DNA of 64,000 bases from Lacipirellula limnantheis (GCF_007746075.1 NZ_CP036339.1:6690028-6754027), one strand, 5' to 3'; positions 33,444 to 43,361 are shown, counted from the stretch's first letter. The notes: generated by a model from the sequence alone, not told the origin. Translations and numbers: made by a program.

Positions 33444-34049
33444 TCAGGAGCGCCGCCAGACGACGCCCCGCCGTTCGTACTCCATTTGTCGCTCCACCGC
33501 CAACGCGATCGCGGGGCCAGCGAAACGCTCCACGAGCCAGAGCGCTAGCTCGAGTCCCGAGGTCACCCCACCCGCGGTAACGACGTCGCCGTCGTCGACG
33601 ACCCGCGCGTGAACGACCTCAACGCCAGCCTGCTCGAGGTCGCCGATCGCGCCGTGATGCGTGATCGCGGCGCGACCCCGCAAGATTCCCGCGGCCGCCA
33701 GCAGCATTGCTCCGGTGCAGACGGCCGCGATCGTGACCCCGCTTCGATGCAGCTCCGCGAGCAGCGCTGGAATCTCGCCCCGCTCAACTTCGGCTCGCGC
33801 GCCGGCAGCCGCTCCGTCAACCCAGCCGCCGCCAGGCACAACGATCACATCGGGACGCGGCCCGCTGCCGAGCTTTGCATCACCGTGCAAACGCAAGCCG
33901 TGCGCCGCGACGATCTCGCCTGTGGTCGGCGCGGCGACGAGTCGAACCGCGAACTTCGCTCCCCGCGACGCGGCGTTCTGCAGCACCTCAAAAGGAGCGA
34001 TCGCATCGAGCTCGTCGAAACCAGGATAAAGGAGAACGTCGATCCGCAT
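33444..34049 (-). CDS. DJ-1/PfpI family protein (isonitrile hydratase-like)
   Basis: The 201-residue protein has the class I glutamine-amidotransferase fold with Cys111 in AAVCTGAMLLAAAGIL and Glu13 in FDELDAIAPFEVL. Thr follows the Cys instead of His, as in the isonitrile hydratase/ThiJ-like subgroup and the AraC-associated domains. This is the second DJ-1-family protein in 4 kb, but the two are not recent duplicates (they share little outside the elbow). The substrate is unknown. Confidence 0.88.
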   Translation of the reverse strand: MRIDVLLYPGFDELDAIAPFEVLQNAASRGAKFAVRLVAAPTTGEIVAAHGLRLHGDAKLGSGPRPDVIVVPGGGWVDGAAAGARAEVERGEIPALLAELHRSGVTIAAVCTGAMLLAAAGILRGRAAITHHGAIGDLEQAGVEVVHARVVDDGDVVTAGGVTSGLELALWLVERFAGPAIALAVERQMEYERRGVVWRRS

Positions 34050-34255
34050 GTTGGCGTGCCCAGGTCCGTCGCGAGCAGAGATTCTTGACTTGCCGGTGTC
34101 CTATCATATCCGCAGCGGTTTCAACAATACCGCCGCGCATGAAAAAGGGCCGCAACCCCGCAGCGAACCCGTCGCTGATGAGTTACGGCCCAAGATTTCC
34201 ACGCGAGAGCGAGCATCACGGTTTCCGCCCGCCCTGCACGGCGAGCCGTCCTCGC

Positions 34256-35272
34256 TCAGTCCGCAAAGATGCCGGTGCCATACCAGATGCCGTTGCGGCC
34301 GCGCCGGATGTCGTACCCGAACGCCCGGTGCCGACCTGCCACGCCGCGCCAGTGCCCCGATGAACCGCGCCAGCTCTGCACGCAATCGATGCAGGAATCA
34401 ATCATGTTCTGCCCTGGCCAGCTTTCGGCAACCACTTCCGAGACGGGGCCGCCGGTGGCGCCGCTTAGTTGATTAAAGCGCGAACCAAAGTTCTGGTGGC
34501 CTTGCTGACCGATGCTCGCCTGATAACTGGAGTGGTTCGCCGCGCCGCTCGCTAGCGTTGGGTGATGCGCGCCGTAGGTGCTCTGCGGCGCCTCCGGATG
34601 CGTGCGCACGGCCCAAATCATCGTCCGCTGCGTCAGCGTTCCCGGCGGCAAATCAAGCACGACGTTCAGGTGATTGTTCTGCCAATGGTAATACTTGCCG
34701 CTCGAATAGGGGAGCACGTTCACGGCGTGTCCGTAGTGATTCGTCCCCTCGTTCTTCAAATCGAGCAGCACGAAGCCGGCGCCCCCCTGCAATTGCGAGA
34801 ACGCGGCAAATGAGACCAGCCGCTGCGCCTTGCCGTCGACCATAATCTCCGCATCGATCGGCAGCCGCAGCCGCACGACGTTCTGCAGCTTCTTCTGCAC
34901 GTTGGCGTTGGTCGCCATGTACTTGTCGACGCTGGCCTGAACGTTGTTGGTCGACGAGCTCGTCAGATTTATTAACAACATCCGCTTGGCGAGTTTGGCG
35001 GCTTGATACGCCTTGTTGTAGTCGGTGCGCCATTCCAAACCGCCGACGTCGACGGTCGATTTTTTCTTCTCTTCGACGGGCTTCTTCTCCTGGCTTTCGA
35101 CTTCGTCCGCCGGTTTGGCCTCGTCGGCTGGCTGGCTCTCAGCGGTCGCCGCTGCGGCGGACTGACTTTCCGTCGACTCCGCGCAGACGACGTCGACCAG
35201 CGAGGACGACGCCAGCGCCGCGAGAATGGCCGAGGCGCACAGCGGCTTCATCAATGAGGAAGCGAACAACAT
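34256..35272 (-). CDS. Secreted protein with thioredoxin-like and CAP/SCP-like domains
   Basis: The ATG at 35272 follows AGGAG six bases upstream; a second ATG seven codons in is less well placed. The 338-residue protein has a signal sequence (about 1-31), then a low-complexity Glu/Ala/Lys-rich linker (about 32-75). A thioredoxin-like segment follows (WRTDYNKAYQAAKLAKRMLLI), with a Ser-Ser run in place of the CxxC motif, so no redox pair. The C-terminal part (SRFNQLSGATGG, VVAESWPGQNMIDSCI, WRGSSGHWRGVAGRH, then NGIWYGTGIFA) resembles the CAP/SCP fold. The fusion is unusual and the function is unknown. Confidence 0.7.
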   Translation of the reverse strand: MLFASSLMKPLCASAILAALASSSLVDVVCAESTESQSAAAATAESQPADEAKPADEVESQEKKPVEEKKKSTVDVGGLEWRTDYNKAYQAAKLAKRMLLINLTSSSTNNVQASVDKYMATNANVQKKLQNVVRLRLPIDAEIMVDGKAQRLVSFAAFSQLQGGAGFVLLDLKNEGTNHYGHAVNVLPYSSGKYYHWQNNHLNVVLDLPPGTLTQRTMIWAVRTHPEAPQSTYGAHHPTLASGAANHSSYQASIGQQGHQNFGSRFNQLSGATGGPVSEVVAESWPGQNMIDSCIDCVQSWRGSSGHWRGVAGRHRAFGYDIRRGRNGIWYGTGIFAD

Positions 35273-35507
35273 ACTCTTCTCCTAACGCAACTCCGCCAGC
35301 CGGGGTTCCATTTCCGACTGATGGCTCCACAAGACGCCGAAAGACGATTCCTTCGCGCGGCACGAAGGTTCGAGTCTAGGGGGAACGCCGCCGCGCCACA
35401 ACACGCCGAAGCGGCGATTTGCGGCTTTTCGCTGCGCTCAGGCGAGACGCTCGCGGCCCATCGCGCATTTACAGCGGGGAGCCGTTCATGGACGCGGTCG
35501 CCGGCCC

Positions 35508-36590
35508 TCAGGCAGGGGGTTGGCGCAGGCGGCCGATTGCGGTAGCACACGCGCCGCCAAATAAGATCAGCACAGCCGTTGTCGGCTCGGGAATCGCCGT
35601 CACGGCGCCGACGCTCACGACTCCGCTGCCGAACTGACGCTGCCAGGCAAGAAAGTCGGCGCCGTCGCTGTCGCCGTCCCCATCGGCGTCGCCCGTGGCC
35701 GTCATGCCGACGGCGCTCTTCCACGCGGACAGATCGAGCGCATTCACCTTGCCGTCGTTATTGAAGTCGGCCGCAAACCCGCCGCCCCCCAGCGTCAGTT
35801 TCAGATCATATGCACCCCGGGCCAGGTGATCGCCCGCAAACGTCGTATCATTTGTGCCGGTGACGGCGAACGTCAACTGACCATTGGCCGGCACGACGCC
35901 GCTGATCAGCGCGTTGAGCGCCCCGCTGCCGCCATTGTCATCGCTCTCCAGCAGCAACCCGCTAGAGCTAAACCACCCCAGCAGCGAGTCGACCCCCGAC
36001 GATGACGGATCGAGCGTCTCCGCGGTAAATGCCGCTCCCGCCGACAGTCCTGTGAAGGTGTAAAAGTCGACGTCGGCGAAGCCCTCAAATTCTACCAAGT
36101 TGTCGATGTACACGTCGTAGCTGCCGCCAATCCAATTGGCGTCCGAGAACGTGAACTCATCCACGACGCCTGCCTGCATCGTTTGCGTCACGGTAAACTC
36201 GTCGATCGGATCGCCGAACAAATCATACGGCTGAACGAACACCTCGTACGTCCCCGCCTCGCCATGGCTGCCGTCAAACCCCGTGTCGATCGTCCCGGTG
36301 ACGGCAAAGCGAATGGTCCCGCTGTTCGTCGGCACATCGGCCAGACCCGAAGCGAAGCCATTGCCTACTGGGCTGCCATCGTCGTCGACGAACTCGATGT
36401 CGCCGAACATGTCTCGACTGCCGAGCAAGGTGTCAGGCGGTTGCCGTAAGTCGTCCGAGACGGTCAAGACGCCGGGCTCAAGGATCGTCGCCGACGCAAA
36501 ATTCTCATTCGGCTCCGTCGCTTGAACCGGGCCCAGTCCGCACAACCCGACAGCGGCCAGGCACGCCATCGCCATCCATTCGGAACGCAT
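35508..36590 (-). CDS. PEP-CTERM protein with pre-peptidase-like domain and dockerin-like repeat
   Basis: The 360-residue exported protein has a signal peptide (about 1-24). Residues 25-145 look like a first beta-rich domain (TEPNENFASATILEPGVLTV). A pre-peptidase C-terminal-like domain follows (ADVDFYTFTGLSAGAAFTAE, GWFSSSGLLLESDDNGG). The tail has a dockerin-like repeat (ADFNNDGKVNALDLSAW, GDADGDGDSDGADFLAWQ), then IPEPTTAVLILFGGACATAI and RLRQPPA, a PEP-CTERM signal with Ile in place of Val. The function is unknown. Confidence 0.85.
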   Translation of the reverse strand: MRSEWMAMACLAAVGLCGLGPVQATEPNENFASATILEPGVLTVSDDLRQPPDTLLGSRDMFGDIEFVDDDGSPVGNGFASGLADVPTNSGTIRFAVTGTIDTGFDGSHGEAGTYEVFVQPYDLFGDPIDEFTVTQTMQAGVVDEFTFSDANWIGGSYDVYIDNLVEFEGFADVDFYTFTGLSAGAAFTAETLDPSSSGVDSLLGWFSSSGLLLESDDNGGSGALNALISGVVPANGQLTFAVTGTNDTTFAGDHLARGAYDLKLTLGGGGFAADFNNDGKVNALDLSAWKSAVGMTATGDADGDGDSDGADFLAWQRQFGSGVVSVGAVTAIPEPTTAVLILFGGACATAIGRLRQPPA

Positions 36591-36736
36591 TCTCGATCCC
36601 TTATCCCTTCCTCGCAGCCGTCGAACGCCGCTCCCGAACCGATGACCGGGATGTTGCCCAGTATACCCGAAGTCTCCGGCGACGCTTCGATGGAAACGGG
36701 TTCCCGCAATCTTAATTCAGGGGGAAATGCGCTTGG

Positions 36737-39700
36737 TTAGACCCGGCGACGACGCATGCGCGGCGACGCCATCACGAGCAGGGCTGCCAAGCCTAGCGAC
36801 GTCGTGGCTGGTTCCGGCACGGCCGCTACTGCTGCGACGGCCCCGCCGCCGCCCCCCGCCTGTCGTTGCCAGGACAGGAAGTCAGCCCCTGTCACGGCGC
36901 CATCGCCGTCGGCGTCGCCCTGATTTCGGTTCGCATTGGCGGCAATCGCAAAGTTGCTGCGCCATACGCTTAAATCGCCCGAATCGACAAAGCCATCGCT
37001 GTTAAAGTCCGACGGCAGCGTCAGGCCGATCGAAATCACCGAGAGTCGCACCGAGTTCGTCAGGTAGCTGATGTTCCAACCCAGGCCGCCGGTGAGCGAG
37101 GGCAGAATCAGCGAACTGAACGTCGAGCTCAGCGGCTTCGTTCCCGTCAATATGGTGAAGGCGTCGCCGAAGTCCGGGGTAAAGTCATTCACAAGCGAAA
37201 CCTCCAACTCGCCACCAAGTACGCCCGCTCCAATGATGTGGAGTTGGTCGTAATCAATCAGCGGCGTGTCGCCGCCGATCTCGATCTCCAAGGTTCCGGC
37301 CAGCGCCAAATTCCCCTCAATCGCCATGCCGCCCGACGACGCGCCGGGAGCGATGTGCCCGGGGAAGTTAAACGTTCCTTGCACCAGTCCATTGCCCGTG
37401 AGGCGTGCCGTGGGAGCAAACGTGTGAGCGCCCGTCACAACCAGCGTCGCTCCCGCCGCGACGTCGAAAGCGTTGGCGAGCTGGTTAGGTCCCATCAGCG
37501 TCAGCTTCCCCGCGGCCACCTCCGTCTCGCCGCTCAGCACGACGTCGCCGCCGATCGTGGCGGCGCCGGCCCCGGTTTTCACCAGCCCGGCGCCAGTCTT
37601 CACGCCGCCCGGCAAATTCAGCTGGCCGCCGTCGAGCGCTGCTAGTTGCAGCGGCGCCACGGCCGACGACGCATCCAACCCAGCGTTGATCGACAATGCC
37701 GCCGCCGAATCTACCTGAATCCGCGTCGACGCGGCATCAATGCTCACCGGCCCGGTCAGCGTCACTTGCTGATTCGCGGCGACCTGCAGTGCCCCTGCCC
37801 CGCCGCCGTCGCCGGCGAGCGCCACCGGTTCGCCGGTCGTCACATTGCCGGCAAACCTCACGCTGCCCCCGCTCTCGACGGTCGTCGCGCCAAAATTTGA
37901 GCCGAAGGCCGCGGCGTTCACAATCGTCGCGCTCGCTCCGCTGCGCACCGTCAGGGGTCCGTCAAATCCCAGATTGTCGGACAAGACCGAGTCCTCGCTT
38001 TCGAGAATCACGGCGCCGGCTCCAGTAACGTGATTAATCTCCTCCGCATCGAGTACGCGCATGGTCCCGGCGTTCGCGATGCCGGGATGAACGTCGGCCA
38101 GCGTGTTCGAGGTCGTCGCGGCCGAGCCGACTTGCAGTTCGGCTCCTTCGCGAATCGTGATCGGGCTGTCCATTGTCGCGGCATCGACCGAATCGAGAAT
38201 CAGCTTCGCGCCGGTCTTCACCTCGATCGGGCTCTCCATTTCATTCGCGTTGCCGGTGATTTTGAGCGTCCCGGAGTTGACCGTCGTCGGACCATCGTAC
38301 GAATTGTTCGTGTTGGCCAGTTCCACCACGCCGCCGCCGTCAACCGTCAGGCCGCCTGTCTGGATGCCGCCGGGGCCAGCGAACTTGTAGGCTCCGGCAG
38401 TCGTCACCTTCGTGCTGAAGGGCGACACGTTCTGCGCAAGCGACACCTCTTTGCTAGTCGCCGTGTCGTCGAACTCCACCGCCACGTCGGTGAAGAACTT
38501 GGCGGCGGCGCCGTTGTTCGTAAAGTTCGACGTCACGCCCACATCCCACGCACTGCTAACGTTACCTTTCCAAAGAAGCGTCCCGGCCGCCACCGGCGAG
38601 GCGGTCACCGTAAGCCCGTAGAGTTGAATGTCGTTCAGCGTGCCGCGTACCCGGGCGTAATACGTACCGGGATCAATCTGGTAACTCAGCGTTTCGCCCA
38701 GGCCGACGCCATTGGCGTTGGTCGAATTCAGCACGCTGACGCCGTTGACGCCGATCAGCGCGAGCGACAAATTGTTCAGCGTCAACGTGTTCAGCGGTCC
38801 CTCTTCTCCTCCTTGAGGCCCAACCTTGTAGGTCTTTCCCACCGGGTCGACGTTTAGCGTAATATCCGAGCGCTGGGTGATCGTAAAGCTGAAAAAGTCC
38901 GTGTCCGAATCGTCGTCGATGCTCAAGAAATCGACTTCGTCGCCAGCGACGACGGTGCTTCCCCCCAGGCCGCCGATCTTGCGCGGGACGTTCGTCAGCG
39001 TTCCCAGCTGAGTCGCCGTGGCCGCCGAATTATTCCCTCCCCCCTTCTCGTAAATGTCGCCGTAGTTTCGCTGCAGCGACAAAATGTCGTCGAGCTGCGG
39101 GCCATCGAAGGTCTTGTTAAGGAAGGGCTCGATGAGGAACGCGCCGTCGGAGGATTCCACGTGCCGAATTCCGAGCCCGTGCATCGTCTCGTGCATCACT
39201 ATGTTGCGGAACACCCGATAGTTGTTGTCGGGGTCGCTGAAAAACACTCCCTGGTTGGGGTTGATCACCATATCCCCGCCGTAGCGCGGGTAGTAGTTGA
39301 AGGCCAGCACGCTCGACTGCGGATCGAACACGCTCGACCCCACGCGGATATCGCCGCGGACGCCGAGCGCCCCCTGGACGCTGTTGCCCCGGTCATGACG
39401 TACGCCGTCGTCATGCGGTTCGTACGTGAACGTCAGACCCGAAAGCGCACCCAATCGCTGGTACGACTGCTCGAAGTAGGTGAACCAGGGACGCTGCGTG
39501 TAGTCGTCGCCGCCAGGGCCCGCGCCAATGAGATCATCCAGAAATCCAACTAACCCGCTCGGCGCATAGCCATCGAACTCGTCCGGAACCTGCGTTCCAT
39601 CGGGAACGATGCTCCAGGTGAGCGAAATCGCCGTTCCTTGCGCGCCGGTCGGACCGTCCGTCGCGGTCCACGTCCAGCGAGCATCCGTGGCGTAAGCGTT

Positions 39701-39781
39701 CGCAGTCTCAGCGAACTCAACCATCAAGAGGCCAGCACACGCGCCGGCAGACAAAAGCGACAAGAAGCGTCGGATAGGCAT
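36737..39781 (-). CDS. Secreted matrixin-type metalloprotease with beta-repeats, dockerin-like repeat and PEP-CTERM
   Basis: The 1014-residue protein has a signal peptide (about 1-28). A metzincin zinc site HETMHGLGIRH lies near residue 198 in the form HExxHxxGxxH, so a matrixin-like zinc protease is likely. A pre-peptidase domain follows (DSDTDFFSFTITQRSDITLN), then a long autotransporter-associated beta-repeat region (about residues 420-830) with units such as TTAGAYKFAGPGG. The end has a dockerin-like repeat (SDFNSDGFVDSGDLSVW, GDADGDGAVTGADFLSWQ), VPEPATTSLG, a helix and RMRRRRV. It is probably a surface or extracellular protease. Confidence 0.88.
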   Translation of the reverse strand: MPIRRFLSLLSAGACAGLLMVEFAETANAYATDARWTWTATDGPTGAQGTAISLTWSIVPDGTQVPDEFDGYAPSGLVGFLDDLIGAGPGGDDYTQRPWFTYFEQSYQRLGALSGLTFTYEPHDDGVRHDRGNSVQGALGVRGDIRVGSSVFDPQSSVLAFNYYPRYGGDMVINPNQGVFFSDPDNNYRVFRNIVMHETMHGLGIRHVESSDGAFLIEPFLNKTFDGPQLDDILSLQRNYGDIYEKGGGNNSAATATQLGTLTNVPRKIGGLGGSTVVAGDEVDFLSIDDDSDTDFFSFTITQRSDITLNVDPVGKTYKVGPQGGEEGPLNTLTLNNLSLALIGVNGVSVLNSTNANGVGLGETLSYQIDPGTYYARVRGTLNDIQLYGLTVTASPVAAGTLLWKGNVSSAWDVGVTSNFTNNGAAAKFFTDVAVEFDDTATSKEVSLAQNVSPFSTKVTTAGAYKFAGPGGIQTGGLTVDGGGVVELANTNNSYDGPTTVNSGTLKITGNANEMESPIEVKTGAKLILDSVDAATMDSPITIREGAELQVGSAATTSNTLADVHPGIANAGTMRVLDAEEINHVTGAGAVILESEDSVLSDNLGFDGPLTVRSGASATIVNAAAFGSNFGATTVESGGSVRFAGNVTTGEPVALAGDGGGAGALQVAANQQVTLTGPVSIDAASTRIQVDSAAALSINAGLDASSAVAPLQLAALDGGQLNLPGGVKTGAGLVKTGAGAATIGGDVVLSGETEVAAGKLTLMGPNQLANAFDVAAGATLVVTGAHTFAPTARLTGNGLVQGTFNFPGHIAPGASSGGMAIEGNLALAGTLEIEIGGDTPLIDYDQLHIIGAGVLGGELEVSLVNDFTPDFGDAFTILTGTKPLSSTFSSLILPSLTGGLGWNISYLTNSVRLSVISIGLTLPSDFNSDGFVDSGDLSVWRSNFAIAANANRNQGDADGDGAVTGADFLSWQRQAGGGGGAVAAVAAVPEPATTSLGLAALLVMASPRMRRRRV

Positions 39782-40272
39782 GGAATCCCTCCAATAAAAG
39801 TCGCGTGTATTGTGCGCTAGCGGCGCTCCAGATGCAAAGAATCGGATAAATTCCTTCGCACTCGCAATTCAAGGCGTTCTGAGAGGCGCCCAAGCGGCGC
39901 CGATCAGGCCTCCTGGCCATCGCCGATCCAAAAATCGAGTCACGGCAGCATGACTTCGTTCGCGACCGATCAATCTTGTTTAAGGCGCAAGGTTTAGGAT
40001 TCGGAAACGACGAATCGGTTCCCAGGACGCCCGCGATTCCATGACTTCAAGTCAGGCGAGGCAAAATAGGGAGATGGGGGGAGATTTTTGAGTCGGCTGC
40101 GCTGCTTCGCGGCATCGGGTTGCGAGCGAAGGAGGGCGGGCGCCCCATGCAAAGAAGCGGCGATCTCGCGCTTCAATGCGCTAAATCGCGAATCCCCGAC
40201 GCAAAACAGATAATCGCCGATCCGCAAACGGCGATGGCCACAGGCGGCTCAGCGTCCGGCCTTGGGGCGCGC
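39782..40272. other. Intergenic region, nothing recognised
   Basis: The 491 bp between the matrixin gene and the Lpt-like gene (both minus strand) hold ORFs with no coding character. A near-palindrome TGACTTCAAGTCA lies at about 40040 but has no known meaning here. Confidence 0.5.
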
Positions 40273-43200
40273 CTATTTCGTCGGCGCACCGCTCTGATTG
40301 AACGACCCGCGGTGGAGACCCTGGATTTCGACGATGCCGGTGTTCTGGTTGAATTGCATCCGCTGCGCCGACTGCGGCGACATCGGGGCGCCGAGATAAT
40401 CTTGCTGCGTAATGGTCGCCGGTCCCGTGTCGCTCCCTTCCAGAATGAACAGCCCTTTCGATTGATCGAATGTCGCGCGGCCGCCCGTGGCGTTGAACAT
40501 CTTTTGCTGCTTGTCCTGTCCCTCGATCACCACGTTCCCCACGGCGTTGAGCTCGACCTGGCGGGCGTTGGCGCCGTCGACGCGTGCCATGGGGCTTTCC
40601 GTCACTCCCAACTGATCGCAGGTGATCCAGATCGTATCGGGGCCCGGATCGCCGCCCGGCGACATCGCCAGTCGTTGTTCCCACGACTCGACCGGTCCAT
40701 AGACCGCTTCGACGTTGCCGATGACGTTCACCGTCTTCGTATGGAGATTGCCCCCTACGCCGCGCACGAAGTCGACGTGCAGATGTCGCAGCTTCACCTC
40801 TTCGTTCATCAAACGCGGCGCCGCCGGAGCCGCCGCGGCCCCGCCCGGGGGCGCCATGAAGGCGCCGGCGCCCTTGGCGAGATGGACCGAGTCGATTTTC
40901 CCTGGTCCGTCGCCGCGGATTTCGCCGGTGATCTGGTTCACCTGCAGCGATTGCAACTCTAAATGTTGCCGCGACTGCACGCCGGAGACGTCGCGCTGCT
41001 CAAATTCCGCCACGACTCCCTGCTCGCATTGCAGCAGTTCAACCTGCGGATTCTGCCCGCCGCCGTCGAAGCTGACCGGCGCCACGGTCACGATCACCAG
41101 CTTGCGCGTGTTGAGCCAGCCCGATTCATGCTGCACGCGAACGTCGCCAGAGAACGTGAGCTCGCGGCCGTGAAGTTGCATCGACTTGAGCCAGGTAATT
41201 GTCAGCGGCTCGGGCCGCGCCAGCGGATTGCCCGCCATGTCGCGATCAACCAACAACTGCACCTCGCCCGGAGCGTTCACGACTGCTTCGCTCGTTCCGC
41301 GCTGCAGCGAGATGGCCGGGACGCGTAGCTTAGCCCCCTGCCCCGTAAGCTCGGCAATCTGGTGCGGCAACCCATTTTGCCCGCCGGCGCCGCTGATTTC
41401 GATTCTCGCGTTCGGCGTGTCGGCGTCGGTGACCTTCAGATGTTCCGCCTCGATTTGCATCGGCGGCACGCCGGGCGCGGTGGCCGACGCTTCCTTGAAC
41501 ACCACGGCGCCATCGACGCTGATGCCGCGAACGTCGCCCGACTTGCCGCGCATCGCGACGTCGAGATTCAGCGTCACCCCCTCGATGTTGTACGCCTTGC
41601 CGTTCGACGCCCCGGTCGGACCGTTGAACAGCGCCAGCGGATTAGCCGAGGCGGCGCCGCCGCCCGTGCTGATCGGCACGGCCGCAATCTGTCCGTGCGC
41701 GACGCCGTCACCACTCGTCGGACGATCGCCGTGGTCGAACTTCACTTCTAGCTGGTTGACTTTGCCATTAAGTTGCGGCGATTCGATCGCGACGCGACCC
41801 ATCGCCTTAATCAGCTCAGGCAGCACCGAGCCCGCCAGCGGTGGTCCGCCGCCCTGTCCGGTCGGGGAAACGTTCGCAGATTCTCGCAAGTAAACATCCA
41901 GGCGGTCGGCCCACATGGTCCCCGAGCCGGCAAGACTCACGCGCGGCCGGCCATCGAGTCTCAGCACCGGCTTGTCGGCCTGCCGCTCAAGGTTCATCGC
42001 GTCGGTCCACCGCACTTCCAGAACCTGGGCGGGCTGCGCGGGATCAACGACGGCTCTCATCCAACCGGCGCCGCGCGCCGCCATGGTGCCGACCTGTCTT
42101 CCTGAACCTCTCGGCGGCAGCTGGTACTCAACCATCGGCGCGTGAACTTCCGCTCCCTGGTACTCCAGAACAACTTCCTCGCCTTGCTCCAAAATGAGCC
42201 GTTGCGGTCCCAGTTCGATCCACAAACGCCCACCGCGCGCCGCCGCGTCGTGCGACTGCGCCGTCAGCACGACCGGCGCGCCGAGCGCCTCGATCGACGC
42301 CGGCTCGAACGCCATCGACTCCGTCGCGCCGCCGGTTGCCCCGTCGTCGCCAGCATTCCATTTCGACGAGCGCGTAAAAAATAGCTTCAGCTCGGCGGCC
42401 TGCATCTCGTCCCGTTTGCCGTCTGGCTGCGTCTGCCGCACCATCACCTGGTCGCTGAAGCTCGCCAGTTCGCCGACGAAGTCGATGCGGAACGGACCGA
42501 CGCTGCGGATGTGAATCGGCGGCGCCGGCGGACCCGCGGCGGCAGCGGCCGTCGCCTCGGGGCTCGGTTGGCCGAAAAAGCTCATGTTCTTCGGCGAAAC
42601 CTTGACGGCCACGTCGTGCTTCAGCGTCAACTCCTCAAACTTTCCATACAGGCCGCCGAATCCGATGCCGCTGGAGCCCTGCGACTTCATGAAGCGAATC
42701 TCAAGTTCGCGACCATACCCTTGGTGCGGCCCCAACCGCATGTCCACCGTGCTCAGCGTGTGAATGCCGTCTTCGTTGATCGTCAGCTGTTGCGTTGTTA
42801 GCAGCAAATCGTCCCGCGGCCCTGGTTCGCGCATGTCGCTGCGAATCGTGACGTCGCCCTGCAGCGTTCCATGCTGCACCTTGCCGAAGCCGAAGCCGCT
42901 CGCCTCGGCCTCCATCTGCAAAATCGCCCCGTTGGTCGATTCGAGAATGATGGCGTCGCGGGGCGGCTCGCCGCCAGCCTGGCGGGGGGTGGGAAAGAAG
43001 ATCACCGCGCACTGCGGAATCGTCATCTCGCCGCTGGCCGTCTTCTCTTCGTTATTGAAGATGATCAGCGCTTGGCCGTTGTCGAGCGCTTTGGGCGGTT
43101 CGGCGAAGCACCAGTGCGTCGGCGGAAAATACGCCGACAAGAGATCGCGATAACGGTGGAGCGCTTCGACGGGCGTCACCACCAGATCGCTCTGGTCCAT

Positions 43201-43323
43201 GTGCGCCGCTTGGTCCGCCCGCCAGGCCGGCTCGACGAACGGCGCCACCGCCAGCACATACGCCTGATAGACCGCCGCCGTCACGGCAAAGGCAATCGCA
43301 GCATGCGTGAGGCGGGTGAGCAT
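40273..43323 (-). CDS. Giant LptC/LptA (OstA-like) lipopolysaccharide transport protein
   Basis: The 1016-residue protein has an N-terminal membrane anchor (AAIAFAVTAAVYQAYVLAVA). The rest is beta-rich with many short jellyroll-like repeats. The C-terminus is OstA/LptA-like: VELNAVGNVVIEGQDKQQK, MFNATGGRATFDQSKG, ILEGSDTGPATITQ, QFNQNTGIVEIQG. Its position after kdsD and kdsC copies the order kdsD-kdsC-lptC-lptA known in Enterobacteria. It may therefore unite the LptC anchor and several LptA jellyrolls in one chain that spans the periplasm. This role is inferred from order and motif only. The length is about five times that of either E. coli protein. Confidence 0.72.
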   Translation of the reverse strand: MLTRLTHAAIAFAVTAAVYQAYVLAVAPFVEPAWRADQAAHMDQSDLVVTPVEALHRYRDLLSAYFPPTHWCFAEPPKALDNGQALIIFNNEEKTASGEMTIPQCAVIFFPTPRQAGGEPPRDAIILESTNGAILQMEAEASGFGFGKVQHGTLQGDVTIRSDMREPGPRDDLLLTTQQLTINEDGIHTLSTVDMRLGPHQGYGRELEIRFMKSQGSSGIGFGGLYGKFEELTLKHDVAVKVSPKNMSFFGQPSPEATAAAAAGPPAPPIHIRSVGPFRIDFVGELASFSDQVMVRQTQPDGKRDEMQAAELKLFFTRSSKWNAGDDGATGGATESMAFEPASIEALGAPVVLTAQSHDAAARGGRLWIELGPQRLILEQGEEVVLEYQGAEVHAPMVEYQLPPRGSGRQVGTMAARGAGWMRAVVDPAQPAQVLEVRWTDAMNLERQADKPVLRLDGRPRVSLAGSGTMWADRLDVYLRESANVSPTGQGGGPPLAGSVLPELIKAMGRVAIESPQLNGKVNQLEVKFDHGDRPTSGDGVAHGQIAAVPISTGGGAASANPLALFNGPTGASNGKAYNIEGVTLNLDVAMRGKSGDVRGISVDGAVVFKEASATAPGVPPMQIEAEHLKVTDADTPNARIEISGAGGQNGLPHQIAELTGQGAKLRVPAISLQRGTSEAVVNAPGEVQLLVDRDMAGNPLARPEPLTITWLKSMQLHGRELTFSGDVRVQHESGWLNTRKLVIVTVAPVSFDGGGQNPQVELLQCEQGVVAEFEQRDVSGVQSRQHLELQSLQVNQITGEIRGDGPGKIDSVHLAKGAGAFMAPPGGAAAAPAAPRLMNEEVKLRHLHVDFVRGVGGNLHTKTVNVIGNVEAVYGPVESWEQRLAMSPGGDPGPDTIWITCDQLGVTESPMARVDGANARQVELNAVGNVVIEGQDKQQKMFNATGGRATFDQSKGLFILEGSDTGPATITQQDYLGAPMSPQSAQRMQFNQNTGIVEIQGLHRGSFNQSGAPTK

Positions 43324-43325
43324 GA

Positions 43326-43361
43326 AATCAGGAGTGAGGAATCAGGAGTGAGGAATCAGGA
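43326..43361. repeat. 14-bp tandem repeat, 2.6 copies
   Basis: The unit AATCAGGAGTGAGG occurs at 43326 and 43340 and partly at 43354, immediately upstream of the Lpt-like gene's ATG on the minus strand. Read on that strand its CCTCACTCCT could obscure a normal ribosome site; none is visible. Confidence 0.75.
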
